Shown piece by piece: positions 9,843 to 21,000 of a stretch of 21,143 nt of DNA. Within the stretch, counting starts at the first letter, position 1, and each line of letters opens with the position of its first letter. The translations under genes and the position numbers were made by a program. This DNA is from Paramacrobiotus richtersi (lineage: Eukaryota; Tardigrada; Eutardigrada; Parachela; Macrobiotidae): the NCBI GenBank assembly GCA_034698045.1, contig JAQGAU010001148.1, forward strand, positions 1 through 21,143, written 5' to 3'. The notes beneath the pieces were generated by a model. The model worked only from the letters and a program-made list of their open reading frames with translations, made no database searches and was not told the origin of the DNA.

Positions 9843-10557
9843 TCACCAGGACATGTTGATGTGCAGATCACGGCTGGTACGGTCAGTATAGCGCATCCAC
9901 AGCCAGTATTGCGTCAGTCGGGTGAGGTTCTTCACATCCAGATCGCTAATACGGTGGTCCGGTCCAAGGGGAAACCATCGCACGCGCTGATAGTGGACAC
10001 CATGCCGGCCATCACTGCTTTGCACCGCATACAGAATCTGCAAACATTCCATTAAACGGCCCACTCATTAACTAGACAACAAGCGGCCCGTCCTACCTGC
10101 GCAATATCCCACAGATCCGTGTTGTCCGTGGTTCCTACCTCGTGAACCCACTGAGCCAGGCGCACCATGTCCCCCGCATCCAGAGCAGGCACGCTGGCAT
10201 TGAACTTATCCCACATGTTACCGAGGCTGTTGCACTGCGTTACATTGATGCGTGCCTGCGGGATGTGCAGGACGATACGGCAAAACATCATGCTGCGGGT
10301 ACCTATGCCCCAGCAGTGGCACAGCGCAAAGTTCACGTTTTTCATCAGGAGTGTCTGACAACCGATTGCTAACGGCATTCGCAACATTGTAGACTGTAAA
10401 TATGTGCAGAGCGGTTCCAGCCAGTCCCGGACTTCTGGATCAGGGTTCTCTCCAAGATTTTCCTCTACAGGATGGTTCTCCTCAAGGTCCCAGTTTTCGG
10501 GGCCTTCCTCCTCATCATCTTCCTCTTCAGGGTCTTCCTCCTCAGGGTCCACCTCTT
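9843..10557 (-). CDS. uncharacterised protein with acidic N-terminal tract, at least two exons
   Basis: Read on the minus strand, exon 10557-10097 ends GCG CAG before gtagga. A 59-bp intron ends tttgcag, and exon 10037-9843 ends TGA. The joined frame gives about 217 residues. The first 35 or so are a Glu/Asp/Pro tract (DPEEEDPEEED...). A mixed domain follows with TMLRMPLAIGC, CHCWGIGTRSMM, ARINVTQCNS, GDMVRLAQWVHEVG and, after the junction, ILYAVQSSDG, WFPLGPDHRISDLDV and TQYWLWMRYTDRT. I do not recognise the family. Third positions are GC-rich as in the real exons nearby. No ATG precedes the acidic tract in frame: an upstream stop lies within about 25 bp, and a cctcag acceptor at its start suggests a missing 5' exon, or that the 5' end was cut off where it meets the BCAS3 relic. 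The first ATG in frame lies after the acidic tract. Confidence 0.5.
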
Positions 10558-10560
10558 CTG

Positions 10561-10897
10561 AGGTTTGATGTACTTACAGCGCCGGACTAGGTGAACTCGA
10601 ACCGGTCACCCCAACCTCAACGGGACACCGATCGCACAGCATGCACCTGCCCCAGCGCGGTGGTGGGCAGCTCGTCCCCACGGTTCTCTGACACGGTCCG
10701 GTTTCAGATGCAGGCCAGCATGCACCTATACTCTCCGCCGGCCAAACGCGTCCATCACTTCCGCTCAGACGTCACTGCCCAGCCACTCATCAAGACTGCA
10801 AACACATCGAGCCATGCAAATCCGTTACCACCGTCCGGAAACGGACGACGGTCAAGGTGGCCGCGCATTTCCTCATCCGACAATCGAAATCACGGAT
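10561..10897 (+). pseudogene. BCAS3: BCAS3 exon 11 copy, frameshifted
   Basis: Aligns in order with exon 11 of the intact gene (about 20780-21115). Recognisable peptides are PSAVVGSSSPR, YSPPAKRV and FRSDVTAQPLI, against PSAVVGSSSPR, YSPPAQRV and FRSPVIVQPLI. A one-base deletion near 10603 (CCGGTCACC for CCCGGCATCC) shifts the frame and brings a stop at CTCTGA downstream. The 5' 50 bp of the exon are missing; homology begins where the acidic minus-strand frame begins. Confidence 0.8.
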
Positions 10898-10949
10898 CTT
10901 TTCGTTAATGTTAATCACAGCGGTGTATGTGTAATGGACAGTTGCCTAC

Positions 10950-11026
10950 TTTGCTTTCGACATAGGCCACCCATCGTTTTCCTAATGCCACCGGATTCGG
11001 CGATGCCACGTAGACAGGGAAGGAAG
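10950..11026 (-). pseudogene. BCAS3: BCAS3 exon 7 copy, inverted, open frame
   Basis: On the minus strand it gives a 77-bp exon copy of the same length as 18384-18460, flanked by tag and gtaggc like the original. It reads through PNPVALGKRWVAY without a stop, with a few substitutions (HVV to YVA). It is the least damaged exon of this relic. The copy of exon 8 that should follow was not found. Confidence 0.8.
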
Positions 11027-12015
11027 CTACCCAATGAACCACACATCCGATAGAATACGTACAGTATAAACTTATGAACTACAAAACTGAACGTAACCAG
11101 CAAATACACGATAAGTAGGATATCTAAACAAAAAAACACTACGTATCCACCTGATCTCTGCCAACATTAATATTCGACGAAATCACTGTATTACCGACAA
11201 TTCTTACAAAACGAAACAATGTTTTTCGTCACCTAAAGCTACAAAAAAATATGCACGACGTTGGAGGGACATGCCATTGTCTGCATGCCTGGGAACATTA
11301 CCAAGTTCAGCATAAATCCTACTATTATTTCGTTACCGAAGCTTCCGTAACTGTCGCTGTTGCCGGTTTATGACTAAAGTAACCGGCATAAATACAGTTG
11401 AGTTTAGAAATCTGTTCATATATTAACACAAAGTGTCAGCAACTGTACAACCTTTCAAGAAAATCGTAAGATGAACTTGTGCATTTCATCCTTGTCAATG
11501 TTTTATTTAATGAACTGAACAGTTTTTGCACACTATCCAGACTATAAATCAAATTATATAAGCTAGTTAATTATTTTATATCAAGGTTAGCTGTTCTACG
11601 TGCATGGATTGTGGGAACTGGCTTACGAGCATGCAACAAAAGTGCATCTGACCAAAAAAGTTTTACAAATATACAGTACTTCATATTCTATGTTCACGAT
11701 CTACCGCATGCCTTTCTGGCTTGCGGAGAGTTCAGTCTGCCATTACACTACAATATTCAGTAGAAAACTCGGCCTGATCTCGTCGTTAAACTGTCAGTTG
11801 CAGTTGCAGGAAATATACAGCATATATATCAAATTCTAACTATATTTATCCGGTTTATCAAACAGAGAAATATGGGCCCTATTGATTTCGTTGATTTATT
11901 CTTGAATCACCACACGTTTTCTTCGTAACTGATTCTTGTTCATGTTTTAATATAGCAAAAATACTGTTGTGCAGAATAGCGAAGAAATGTCCCAAAACCA
12001 CCACCACACGCTTAC
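11027..12015 (-). pseudogene. BCAS3: BCAS3 intron 6 copy, inverted
   Basis: On the minus strand this links the exon 6 copy to the exon 7 copy. Similarity to real intron 6 is visible at its start (GTAAGCGTGTGG..GACATTTCTT), around the box-A repeat at 11644-11754, and near its end (TATACTGTACG..ATTCTATC). It has no gene of its own. Confidence 0.65.
11644..11754 (-). repeat. box-A repeat, full length, minus strand
   Basis: On the minus strand it starts TTGTAGTGTAATGGCAGAC and ends CTTTTTTGGTCAGATGCAC. It corresponds to the copy at 18066-18177 in intron 6 of the intact BCAS3 and was carried along in the inverted block. Confidence 0.6.
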
Positions 12016-12093
12016 CAGGAACAATAAGGCGGTCTTTAAATGTGCAAGCATCAATAACAACAAACCGATCGGGGGAAGGTAACAATAAGGACT
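12016..12093 (-). pseudogene. BCAS3: BCAS3 exon 6 copy, inverted, frameshifted
   Basis: 78 bp against 77 bp for 17191-17267. The extra base lies in a G run (GGGGG for GGGG at about 12070), which breaks the frame. The acceptor (ctatggcag) and donor (CCTGgtaag) are kept. Identity is otherwise nearly complete. Confidence 0.82.
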
Positions 12094-12163
12094 CTGCCAT
12101 AGTGAAAAACCAGAAAACATATAGTTTTCTGCCGAAATGGTTCACGCTCACGTCAGATGAAAA

Positions 12164-12278
12164 CGGTAGTGTAACGGCAGGATGGACTTTCATCTTGCAA
12201 ATCAGCAAATTATACGCCGTATTGTGAACACAGAATGTTTAGTAAATTCGTAGACTGTTTTGGTCGGGTACACTTTTT
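12164..12278 (+). repeat. box-A repeat, full length
   Basis: Starts CGGTAGTGTAACGGCAGGAT and ends GTTTTGGTCGGGTACACTTTTT. It aligns along much of its length with the copy at 17856-17980 and gives the clearest view of the family's two conserved ends. Confidence 0.6.
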
Positions 12279-12471
12279 AAATTGTGCTAAAAAAACTGGA
12301 CGATGTACAACACCTGTTGATGAAATGTTGACGGAGGTCAAATGCATACATTCCGCGTCTTACAAACTGCACTCTTGGTTCGTTGTTTCGACCACAATCC
12401 AGTCAATCCTATTTGTCGTAATTCTTTCCCACATAATTGTGAAAATATTCCAAGTTTGCCGCTATTGACAG

Positions 12472-12544
12472 GGAAATCATCCACATAATGCCAACGATAA
12501 GGAGAGTATTGTCCGGATATAAACTGGACAGCCGGAGCGTTTGG
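12472..12544 (+). pseudogene. BCAS3: BCAS3 exon 3 copy with nonsense codon
   Basis: Same 73-bp length and splice borders as 15952-16024. The real exon reads ATA AAA ATC; the copy reads ATA TAA ACT, placing a stop at 12520-12522. The preceding 30 bp resemble the end of real intron 2, and a very degraded trace of exon 2 may lie near 12390-12440. Confidence 0.82.
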
Positions 12545-12617
12545 GTAAAATAAAATGTACCCCATAATGCTGCGTACCGTGTGACTGTCAGAAACAGTGC
12601 ATTTTAAGTCATAGCTA

Positions 12618-12660
12618 AGCGATATTGCGGGTACGCATTTGCCGGGTTTTGTAGTCTGAT
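12618..12660 (+). pseudogene. BCAS3: BCAS3 exon 4 copy, first third only
   Basis: GCGATATTGCGGGTACGCAT matches the start of 16088-16246. After about 30 bp the match fades and a TGA appears in frame (GTA GTC TGA). The acceptor is mutated (CTAAG for TTAG). Confidence 0.65.
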
Positions 12661-12701
12661 GGCTCATATTCGTCAAGCATCGCGAGATGGGTTCACTCCC
12701 G
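12651..12701 (+). repeat. box-A core with nearby box-B-like sequence
   Basis: GTAGTCTGATGGCTCA followed about 25-30 bp later by GGGTTCACTCCCG, a good box B match that also forms part of a GTTCAC/GTGAAC inverted repeat. The box spacing is close to that of a true tRNA, but no cloverleaf folds convincingly. Confidence 0.35.
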
Positions 12702-13269
12702 GTGAACGTTGTACGTTGTGTAGTTTCACATTTTTTTTTATTTTATCTCGTGAGTATTACTTTACTTTGTACTATGGGTTATTTTTATCATAAAATGAAA
12801 ACAAAATATGGTTTATTTATTTTAAAGTGTGCATACTGTAATTCATCCGTAAACCGGCATTTTTGTTTTGCTTTTAACCGTTGTATACTCCGATAATACA
12901 TTCCTTTTAGCAGATACTCACTAAATAAATATTCTGCATAATAAAATTATGATCACTAACAATTATCATTATAAAATTCAGCAATATTCTAAATAATAAA
13001 ACATTTAATATCTAATGTAATAATTCTTTGTTGATTTCGGAATGTTTTTTTCTTGTCCGCCTTTTTCTTGGCTTCTCTGTTGCCGTACAATATTTAGATT
13101 TGGGATGCTTTCTTGGTTTCAGTTATACTGGTGTCGATTGCACTGCTGAACAATGTTATTATTATGCTATAATTTTCTGTAAGAAATTTTATGATTATAT
13201 ATATAGTATTATAATATTCCTAGTGGCATTTTTTCGTCGTAACTCGTAACCAACCAGCCAGCAGCTGAC
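12702..13269. other. AT-rich spacer between the BCAS3 relic and the ITFG2 relic
   Basis: No coding signal, splice-consistent exon or clear homology to the rest of the window was found. By position it should correspond to the decayed 5' half of the second ITFG2 copy. Confidence 0.4.
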
Positions 13270-14030
13270 AGACGATAACGTTTAACGAATCGTAGTACAG
13301 TGGCTAATTAATGTCTTGTGTTCCCCGAATTTTCACGCTAACATAAAAAAAATATGATGCTTTCCCGGGTAGTTTTTTTAACGGATGGGTTGTGATGCAG
13401 CTGGGTTGTGAAAAATAATGAAAATGCGGCAAATGCGATTATTTAGGCTGATACTCAAGTGCATGCGCATAGTTGCCTGCTTTTCTGCCTGATGGAACGT
13501 TTCATCGCTCCACCGCTCGGCGAAGGTCACATGTATGCTGAACATGGTTTGAAAATTCTGTTTAAAATTGTTTTGGCTTTTTTATATTATTTTCTTTTAT
13601 GTGTATTTTTTTTGTTCCCGTTGATAATTTATTAGTTTGTTTCTAATTCGTTTTCATCAGTTTGATCTCATGATTGAAATTCAGCGGAAATAACAGAGCA
13701 ATTCTGGCTAAGATTACCACATATCAGAAATCGAATTAAAAGATTTATTATTGGAATTTATTACGATTTTTGTATGGAATTTTTTAGCGGAATGGTCAAC
13801 TTGCACTTGCAGGAATGAATCTGTGATAGCGGCTAGTTCCGGTGGGGTGTACGTGTTAAACACGTGGTGCGCTGCGCAATAAATAAACAAAAATGTTGTT
13901 TTTATAAATTAATTATAAATATACAATGTAATACTATTAAATACAAGGCTCTTTAATTTAATACCTAGTGTGCATTTCACATGATTTGCAGCGGTTGGCG
14001 GGGTGAGCACTTATTACGGATTGGATATGC
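13270..14030 (+). pseudogene. ITFG2: ITFG2 3' half relic (intron 6 to exon 9)
   Basis: Matches the intact gene in order. 13285-13310 with the box-A core equals 6585-6606. 13503-13545 (CGCTCGGCGAAGGTCAC) equals 6643-6665. 13813-13862 equals exon 8 (GATAGCGGCTAGTTCCGG), and 13969-14030 equals part of exon 9 (GATTTGCAGCGGTT..TTATTACGGATTGGATAT). Exon 8 has a one-base insertion right after the acceptor (GAATGAAT for GATGAAT) and is cut short. Exon 9 lacks its 5' half and has small indels. Exon 7 and everything upstream is missing or beyond recognition. Confidence 0.8.
13291..13306 (+). repeat. box-A repeat core in the ITFG2 relic
   Basis: CGTAGTACAGTGGCTA, orthologous by position to 6591 in the intact gene. 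The spacer to the GGCGAAGGTCAC segment is longer here (about 215 bp against 60), from an internal insertion. Confidence 0.55.
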
Positions 14031-15060
14031 ATACATTTACTGGAGATTTGCTGCAGACTAATGCCTCGGCGTCAACGTCGCAGAACGTATGTAATGGCAT
14101 AATTATAAAAACTACGGTGGTTTCCGCATAAAAATTATTACCACAACGGCAGAAAAAAGTTTAACAGATTTACTTTATTTGTTTGGAATCTGAAGATGTT
14201 GTAAATGTTGTTTCATATGATTCATATTTAACGATCAAATTTGAGTTCTGGCTTTATTGCCTTGTGAGTGACGATTGAGCCAATGCACTACGAATGATAT
14301 ATAATCACACAAGTTGAAAAATAAACAGGATTGTTCCGCTTAGCGAAAGCCCTTGTCTGAAATAAGATCTATTGTTTATGAATAAAATCGTTTAAAAAAT
14401 GTTAACATTAACGCAATGACCTTTTGAGAGATGTTATATCAACTTAAGAAAATGACAAGAAAATTGTTGAAGTTGTAACGGTGGGTTAATGGTTTGACAC
14501 AGCCGGCTGACCATAGATACAAGCGGAAACGAGGAGGAGCATGTGGCCCTAACAGCTGACATGTGTGCGTCTGATCTTCATCTGTCTTTGTTGTGCTTCG
14601 TTCGCGCAGTGTCAGTCAACCCTGGCTTTTCCTCTTGATTCCCTTGACGTGTACGTATATTTCTGGATTGAAACTTACAACCAATTTCTGCTCACGCCAT
14701 TCTGCGTGGGGATAACGCGAATCCTCCCATTATCTTGATTTTTATCCCTTTTTTGCGTTTTCATGGCGAACTCTGCCTTTACATAACGACACGTGATTGA
14801 TCTGATTAACCATCCAAATCACACTGAGAAACCTGATTTTGTGTGTCAGTGTGTTGACGTGGGGCCATTAATTTCCCATTGATCATTTTGTGGAAACGTT
14901 TCTCTGTATCGTTTTTCTTGTAGAATTGTTTGTTTCGATTGGAGATTGGTTGATTATTTTTGGAATCTTGTTTTTTTGTTCACTGCAGACGACACGGTTT
15001 TTCGTGTTGATTCAAAGAGCTTGAGTTATTTTTGGTGCTTGTTGTGGTTGTCTCGTGGCC
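14031..15060. other. spacer between ITFG2 relic and BCAS3; presumed BCAS3 promoter and leader
   Basis: No gene. The left part up to about 14400 is similar to the sequence downstream of intact ITFG2. The right part should hold the BCAS3 promoter. A CACGTG E-box lies at 14790-14795, about 270 bp before the ATG. Confidence 0.4.
14277..14293 (-). repeat. box-A repeat core, minus strand
   Basis: Minus-strand reading TCGTAGTGCATTGGCTCAA. It lies in the part of the spacer that resembles the 3' flank of intact ITFG2. Confidence 0.45.
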
Positions 15061-18000
15061 ATGTCGGGGGATGTTGCTGCGGGGAATGGCCGAGCAATTG
15101 GAACAGTTGTTCGTCCGCAAAAAGTCTCGTAAGTTGTAATGAAAACCATGGCAGTCCCATGAATAAACGGAAGGTTTTAAAACAAGTTCCAAGAAGAATT
15201 TGGAGTTAAATACGTTGTTGTTGTGTGATTTCCCGGTACGAAGGTGTACTTTTCCTTGGTGCGATTACGGGGAATTAACGAGTGACGCTGTCATGATTTG
15301 TTCACTGTTTGTACCAGAATATAGAAACTGTTTTTTTGAATTTGGAGGTTTCGTTTTAGTTTGCAAGCAAACTAACAGCCTAGGCACATTTTGTGTTAAT
15401 GTCTGCGAGAGTAATTCAATAACTTGCAAAGAAAAAATTACTAGGTTTAAATTTTCATTTGAGATGTTCGGTAAAATGACTGTTGTAGTTTGACAAGCTT
15501 TGTATGACAAACATTTTAGCCATTGCTCTACGTTATTCGCATGGTGTTAGAAGCAAAGACTTTTCGGTTGAAAAGTCGGATTAGTTTATCGTCGTAAAAA
15601 TAAACATTTATCAGCCAGAATTGTCCAGTTGTGTAGAAAGTAACGAAAATTTACGGATACGAATTCTTTCGCCGTTTTCACCATGCCATTTTTTTGCATT
15701 GAAATCGAAATGTGATAAAATTGAAAAAACAGTACTCGTGCCCAAATCGCGTTTACGAAGCAACGGCAACTGGGATCTTATTAGTTACTGATTTATAGTA
15801 ATAACTTCTGATTGATTATGTTCTAGGGCTGACAAAACCGTCGTCCAAAGTGTTGTGGACTTCTTCAACGACGTTCTTCCCCAGGTAAACTATTATCCAT
15901 TAACTCCCAGTTTAACGTATGCAAAATTCCAATTATTACTACGTTTTACAGGGAAATATTCCACATAAAGCCAACGATAAGGAGAGCATTGTCTGGATAA
16001 AAATCGAACAGCCGGAGCGTTTGGGTAAAAGAAACATGGTCCCGTTTCTCCATGGCATTGGTTCTGACAAAAACTGCATTTAATTAGGCGATATTGCGGA
16101 TACCCATCTGCCGTTCTATCTGATCTTCGGGTATGCCAATGGCGTGCAAATCTGGGCAATTGAACCGCACGGTGAGGCCTGGGAAGTGTACTCATCGCGC
16201 CATGGACCGGTCAGGACGGTGCGATTATTACCGCTCCCGGAAGAAGGTAACTGCGGCTATTCTGTAACCGTTTCCGGAGCAAACAGCTTTGGGCAATAGC
16301 TAAAACTATGGTGTGTGAGATCGCCTGATTTTGCGCATTGCTGACGAGTTTCACGGCGGTTCGCTGTAACAGGTTGATTAAGGTTCATCGTAGTGTAATG
16401 GCTTGTCTTGTTCTTCGATTTAATCCGTTCCATCATGTGTTGGTGTTTTCTGGTCAACTTGCGTAATAGTTTCCCTTTCTTTTTTACATTTCTGCTGCTG
16501 CGTTATTTAAATACCGTAGTTTATCCAGTTGGAAATCGTTTTTTTTGTTCTTGGCCACTGTCATAAATAAATATTTCTTCGATAAAATTTAATACCATTT
16601 GAGTGTTATAAATAAACAAAATATAAATAAATTACATAAAATTAAAGAAAATTAGAACGATAAAATTATAAATAAAAAAAACAAAATTCCGGTGTGTTTC
16701 CATTAGCACACTTTACTACTGATTAGCTTGGTTTCTAACTTTCTTATATGCAGCTCTCCAGTTTTTGTCGCATTTCATACGCGGTTACTGGAGACGGCAT
16801 TTGTCGTTTTTTGTTGATCGTGTTTGCTTATTTGCTCTTTTAAGCTCTTTAGTACTGAAAAAATATCGGCCACACTGAATTTCTGACTTCTGAAATTTGC
16901 CTAAGTTCTTTTCAGGTTCTTTTTTTAATTTGTTCGGTTTGTTTTGCAGTTGGAGGTTCGGCGGATAATTTTGCGGACAAGCGGCCGTTGATGGCGCTGT
17001 GCGATAGTGCTCAATCCAACAGTCAGCCCTTCACCTCCGTCAGTATTATTTCCTTGCAAACGGGCAAATCGGTCCATAATCTGAAATATCGGGCGTCTAT
17101 CGAGGAGATTTACTGCAACCAAAGGTGAGAATAATATTTCGGCATCAGACTGTTTTCTTCTGATTTTTAATGTGTTTCTTATCGTGGCAGAGTCCTTATT
17201 GTTACCTTCCCCGATCGGTTTGTTGTTATTGATGCCTGCACATTTAAAGACCGCCTTATTGTTCCTGGTAAGTGTGCGGTTTTGATTTTAAGACATTTCT
17301 TGTCTTTCTGTTTGTTCGGTAGTGGTATATGTACTTGTTCCATAGGATCTTTTTAATATAATTTTCAATAGATTAGGGCGCAAACTAAAATGAGTTACGG
17401 GGAAAATGGGTGTTAAAATAAGTTAATAATAAATAAACTGAATATTAGTAAATAAATTAATAATAATAATAGTAATAATAATAATAATAAATTAGCAATA
17501 ATAGTGATAACAATAAATAAATGAAAATCAGTTGATAAAATCAAAATTGACGTCTTTGTTCAATAAAGCGGCTTATATAAACATTTCTTTTGCTGCTGCA
17601 TTAAGTATTGCGTTGTAATCTATTGTAGGCTTAATTATGATGAGAAGTACAGGTATTATATTTGTAGTTCGAAGTAGTTTTTTTATATGCTATTCTGATG
17701 ATTTTTTGCTGGAAGAAAATTTTTAAAAATTATTGTTTATCATTTGTGTTTATTTTGTTTTGTTTTCGGCGGTAGTGTAAATTAATATGCTTTATGGAGC
17801 TTATTTTAATCACCAACAGCCACTGTAATTGATAGTTCCATTACCTGCTGAACACCGTAGTGTAATGGCTGATTGGATTCTGCATTTGTACGTCGTAAAT
17901 CTGCAAGCTTGACGTTGTACTCGTATTCTATCGTGAAGATATATTACAGAAGTAAATGTTTTGGTCGAATAGGCTTTTTTCTTCTTAGTGATCACAAAGT

Positions 18001-21000
18001 GTGCGAGAATTGTTGAGAAAATTTTGTTAAATCTCGAGGAACGAAGTACCTGTTCGTTTGTTGTATGCTGAACATCGTAGTGTAACGGCAGACTAGAATC
18101 TCCATGATTAACATTTCCGCATGTATAAATGAACATGCTACTTGAATAGAAGTATATTTGGTCCGATACAAATTTTTGTAGCTATCAGTTAACACAAACC
18201 ACTGGTTGATTTACTAGAATTGTCGATCAGGTTTCTTTTATTAAATGTTGACAGCGATCAGAATGAGTGCGTCCTAAATCTTACGCTCTTGTTGTTCCAT
18301 GCTACCTACCGTATATTTACTGTATGACATATTACTGGCAGGTTCATACTGTGTTTATTCTATCTACTTTTGTCATTGGATAGCTTCCTTCCCTGTCCAC
18401 GTGGTATCACCGAATCCGGTGGCATTAGGAAAACGTTGGGTGGCGTATGCCGAAAGCAAAGTAGGCAAACTGTCCATTCCACATTCGTGATGTATCAGTT
18501 AAATGAAAGAACTGTTTTAGTTGCATGATATGTACCATTCCCTGGGAGGACGCATGATCGACGGTGTCCCGTCGTATACGGCCTCGGTGATCAGTGCCGC
18601 CAAGGTACGGTGGCTGTTTCGTGTTCGGTTAGGTTGCGTTTACGCGGCGGTTGTGTTGTAGACGATCCAGCAGGGCATTACCAATATCAGCGAAGTGGTG
18701 GCCAATAGTATTGCCGGCACGAAAAAGTTCCAGACCACCACGTCCGTGGCGCATGTGGCGCCCGAGGGGAAACAGGAGGGTGTGGTCACCGTGTTGGACA
18801 TTGAGGCGGCTGGCGACGGCGAGGTACAGGCACGTCAGTGCTGGTATTCAGTTGTGGTGGGGATTTATGGTTAGAAAATAGACATATGACATGAAAACTG
18901 AAGATACGAAAACTGTTTGTGAAAATAATTACATGATATGTTACATTTTGTTAAAATTAACCATTACCTATTTTGTACGAAGGACTTGGAAATGTATGTA
19001 GTTGGAAAAATATTTGCTGTTTTTGTAATAATACAGTTTATCGAGTTTACCGTTGATGATCGTACGTGAAAACTCACAAGGGAGAAAGAAAACTTTTTAG
19101 GGATATTCCGATACAAAAATTAATTTGTAATAAACTAAGTTACGTTCTCTTTAAAACAATCACGGACTGTTGAACCGAACGAAAATGCATCATTACTGAC
19201 ATGTTTGTTGTATTGTTAAGAAGTCAGGCAGCACAGCTAGACATGACTGCAAGCATAAGACTCGCAGTTTACCTTGCTACTGGGTTGTCGTAGTACAGGG
19301 ACTGTTGCGACCGCTTTCTCGCCGAATGCTGTACCACTGCACATCTGCGTGTAGCCGTTTGGTGATAATGTAGTTTCAGTCACATGTCTTTTCTTTTTCA
19401 TCCTTCTATCATCGTATCATCATTAAATTTTTATTCTGGTTTTCCTTGCAGTTTTGTTGTTATCTGGTAAAACTAGCGTAGTTGTTTTTTTTACCCTGAC
19501 CGAATGTAAGTGTCCCTGCTGTAATGTCGTATGTTCAACGCATTTCCTTCGTGCGCTTTACGGAAGTATTCGTTGTCTAAACGCAGCTTTCCCAGTAAAT
19601 GGCGATCTCATTCTATAATATGCCGTAGGTGTCACTGGACAAGGGCGGTGTCAACCGGACCGGCATTGTCGCCCACTTCCTGGCCCACTCTTCCTCCAAC
19701 GTGGCCGCGTTGGCCTTCAACGTGGACGGGAGTCTGTTGTTGACGGCGTCCCAGAGCGGACAGCACTTCCACCTGTTCCGTCTGCAGCCGCACCCGGCGG
19801 GCTCGTCCATGACGGTGGTGCAGCATCTGTACACGCTGCACCGGGGGGACACCAACGCCACGCTGCAGGATATGGCCTTTTCCCTGGATAGTCGCTGGGT
19901 GGCGGTGACGAGTCTCCGCGCCACGACACATGTCTTTCCGATTACGCCCTATGGTGGTCAGTACGCGAGATACCTGTCAAGTTCTTAAAGATCGCTTCCT
20001 TTTACACAATAGATAGAGAAGAAATTATATTAATGCGTCGAGAAAGATACGACTAGAGAAACGAAGACAGTACTATTTGATTAAAGAATTATCTTAATAT
20101 TCTTTTGTACAGCTTAGCTCCACCCAGTTAGGTGTACAGTTAGGTGTTAGGTGTGTCTGTATTGCTGTAGTTATGGGCATTTTTTCCGTCATTCTGGAGG
20201 TTTTGGTAGTGAGGGGGTTTGGACTTCAATTTGGTAATACAGCTGAAATTTGGCGCTTCTTCGGTTGAAGTTGTAGTGCAGTGGCTGATGAATACCACAT
20301 TCTCATTCTCAGCTATAAATTTCGCGTTTAATATTCTGCTTAATTACCGCTTAAATTGTTGATTATTTTTTTATTTAATCAGACAGAGTTAAATTCCACG
20401 ATATTGAGCCATACATTTTCAGCCATCCCGTGCTGTGCTGTATGGGGCTCTTTTTCCATGATTCTGGAGGTTTGATCGTTAATGAGCAGTTTTGGACTTC
20501 GATAGTGGTATATAGAACTGAAATTTAACGATTTTTCGTCAGGTTAAAATTGTAGTGCAGTGGCTGATAAAACTCACCTTCTCCCTCTCCGCTGATATAA
20601 ATTTCGCGCTATACGGGTAAATTACCGGTTAAATTGCTAATAAATATGTTGATTTTTCATTTGATCAGACAGAATTCAGTTCCACTGCTGATGAGCCATA
20701 CATGTTCTGATGGTAACCTTGTTTTTAGGACCAATAACCTGCCGCACCCACGCCTCGCCCCACGTCGTCAACAAGAGCTCGCGTTTCGTGAAGAGCGCCG
20801 GACTGGATGAACTGGAACCCGGCATCCCCAACCTCAACGGGACCCCGGTTCTCAGCTCCAGTCCCAGCGCCGTGGTCGGCAGTTCCTCTCCCCGGTACAC
20901 AGATACGGCCCGGGTGCAAGTTCAAGCCCCGACAACTGGTACATATTCTCCGCCCGCCCAACGCGTTCCCCACTTCCGCTCGCCGGTGATTGTCCAGCCG

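Noticed and set aside
10142-10590. plus-strand frames across the acidic gene, with a Pro/Gln/Gly-rich repeat look
   Set aside because: They are antisense to the Glu-rich tract; the apparent repeat comes from GAG/GAA codons on the other strand.
15200-15510. 97-aa plus and 81-aa minus frames in BCAS3 intron 1
   Set aside because: No family resemblance or splice logic; they are chance frames in a long intron.
18299-18490. 63-aa continuous frame running past BCAS3 exon 7
   Set aside because: Only 18384-18460 aligns with BCAS3. The rest is intron read-through on both sides, and exon 8 joins in phase at 18521.
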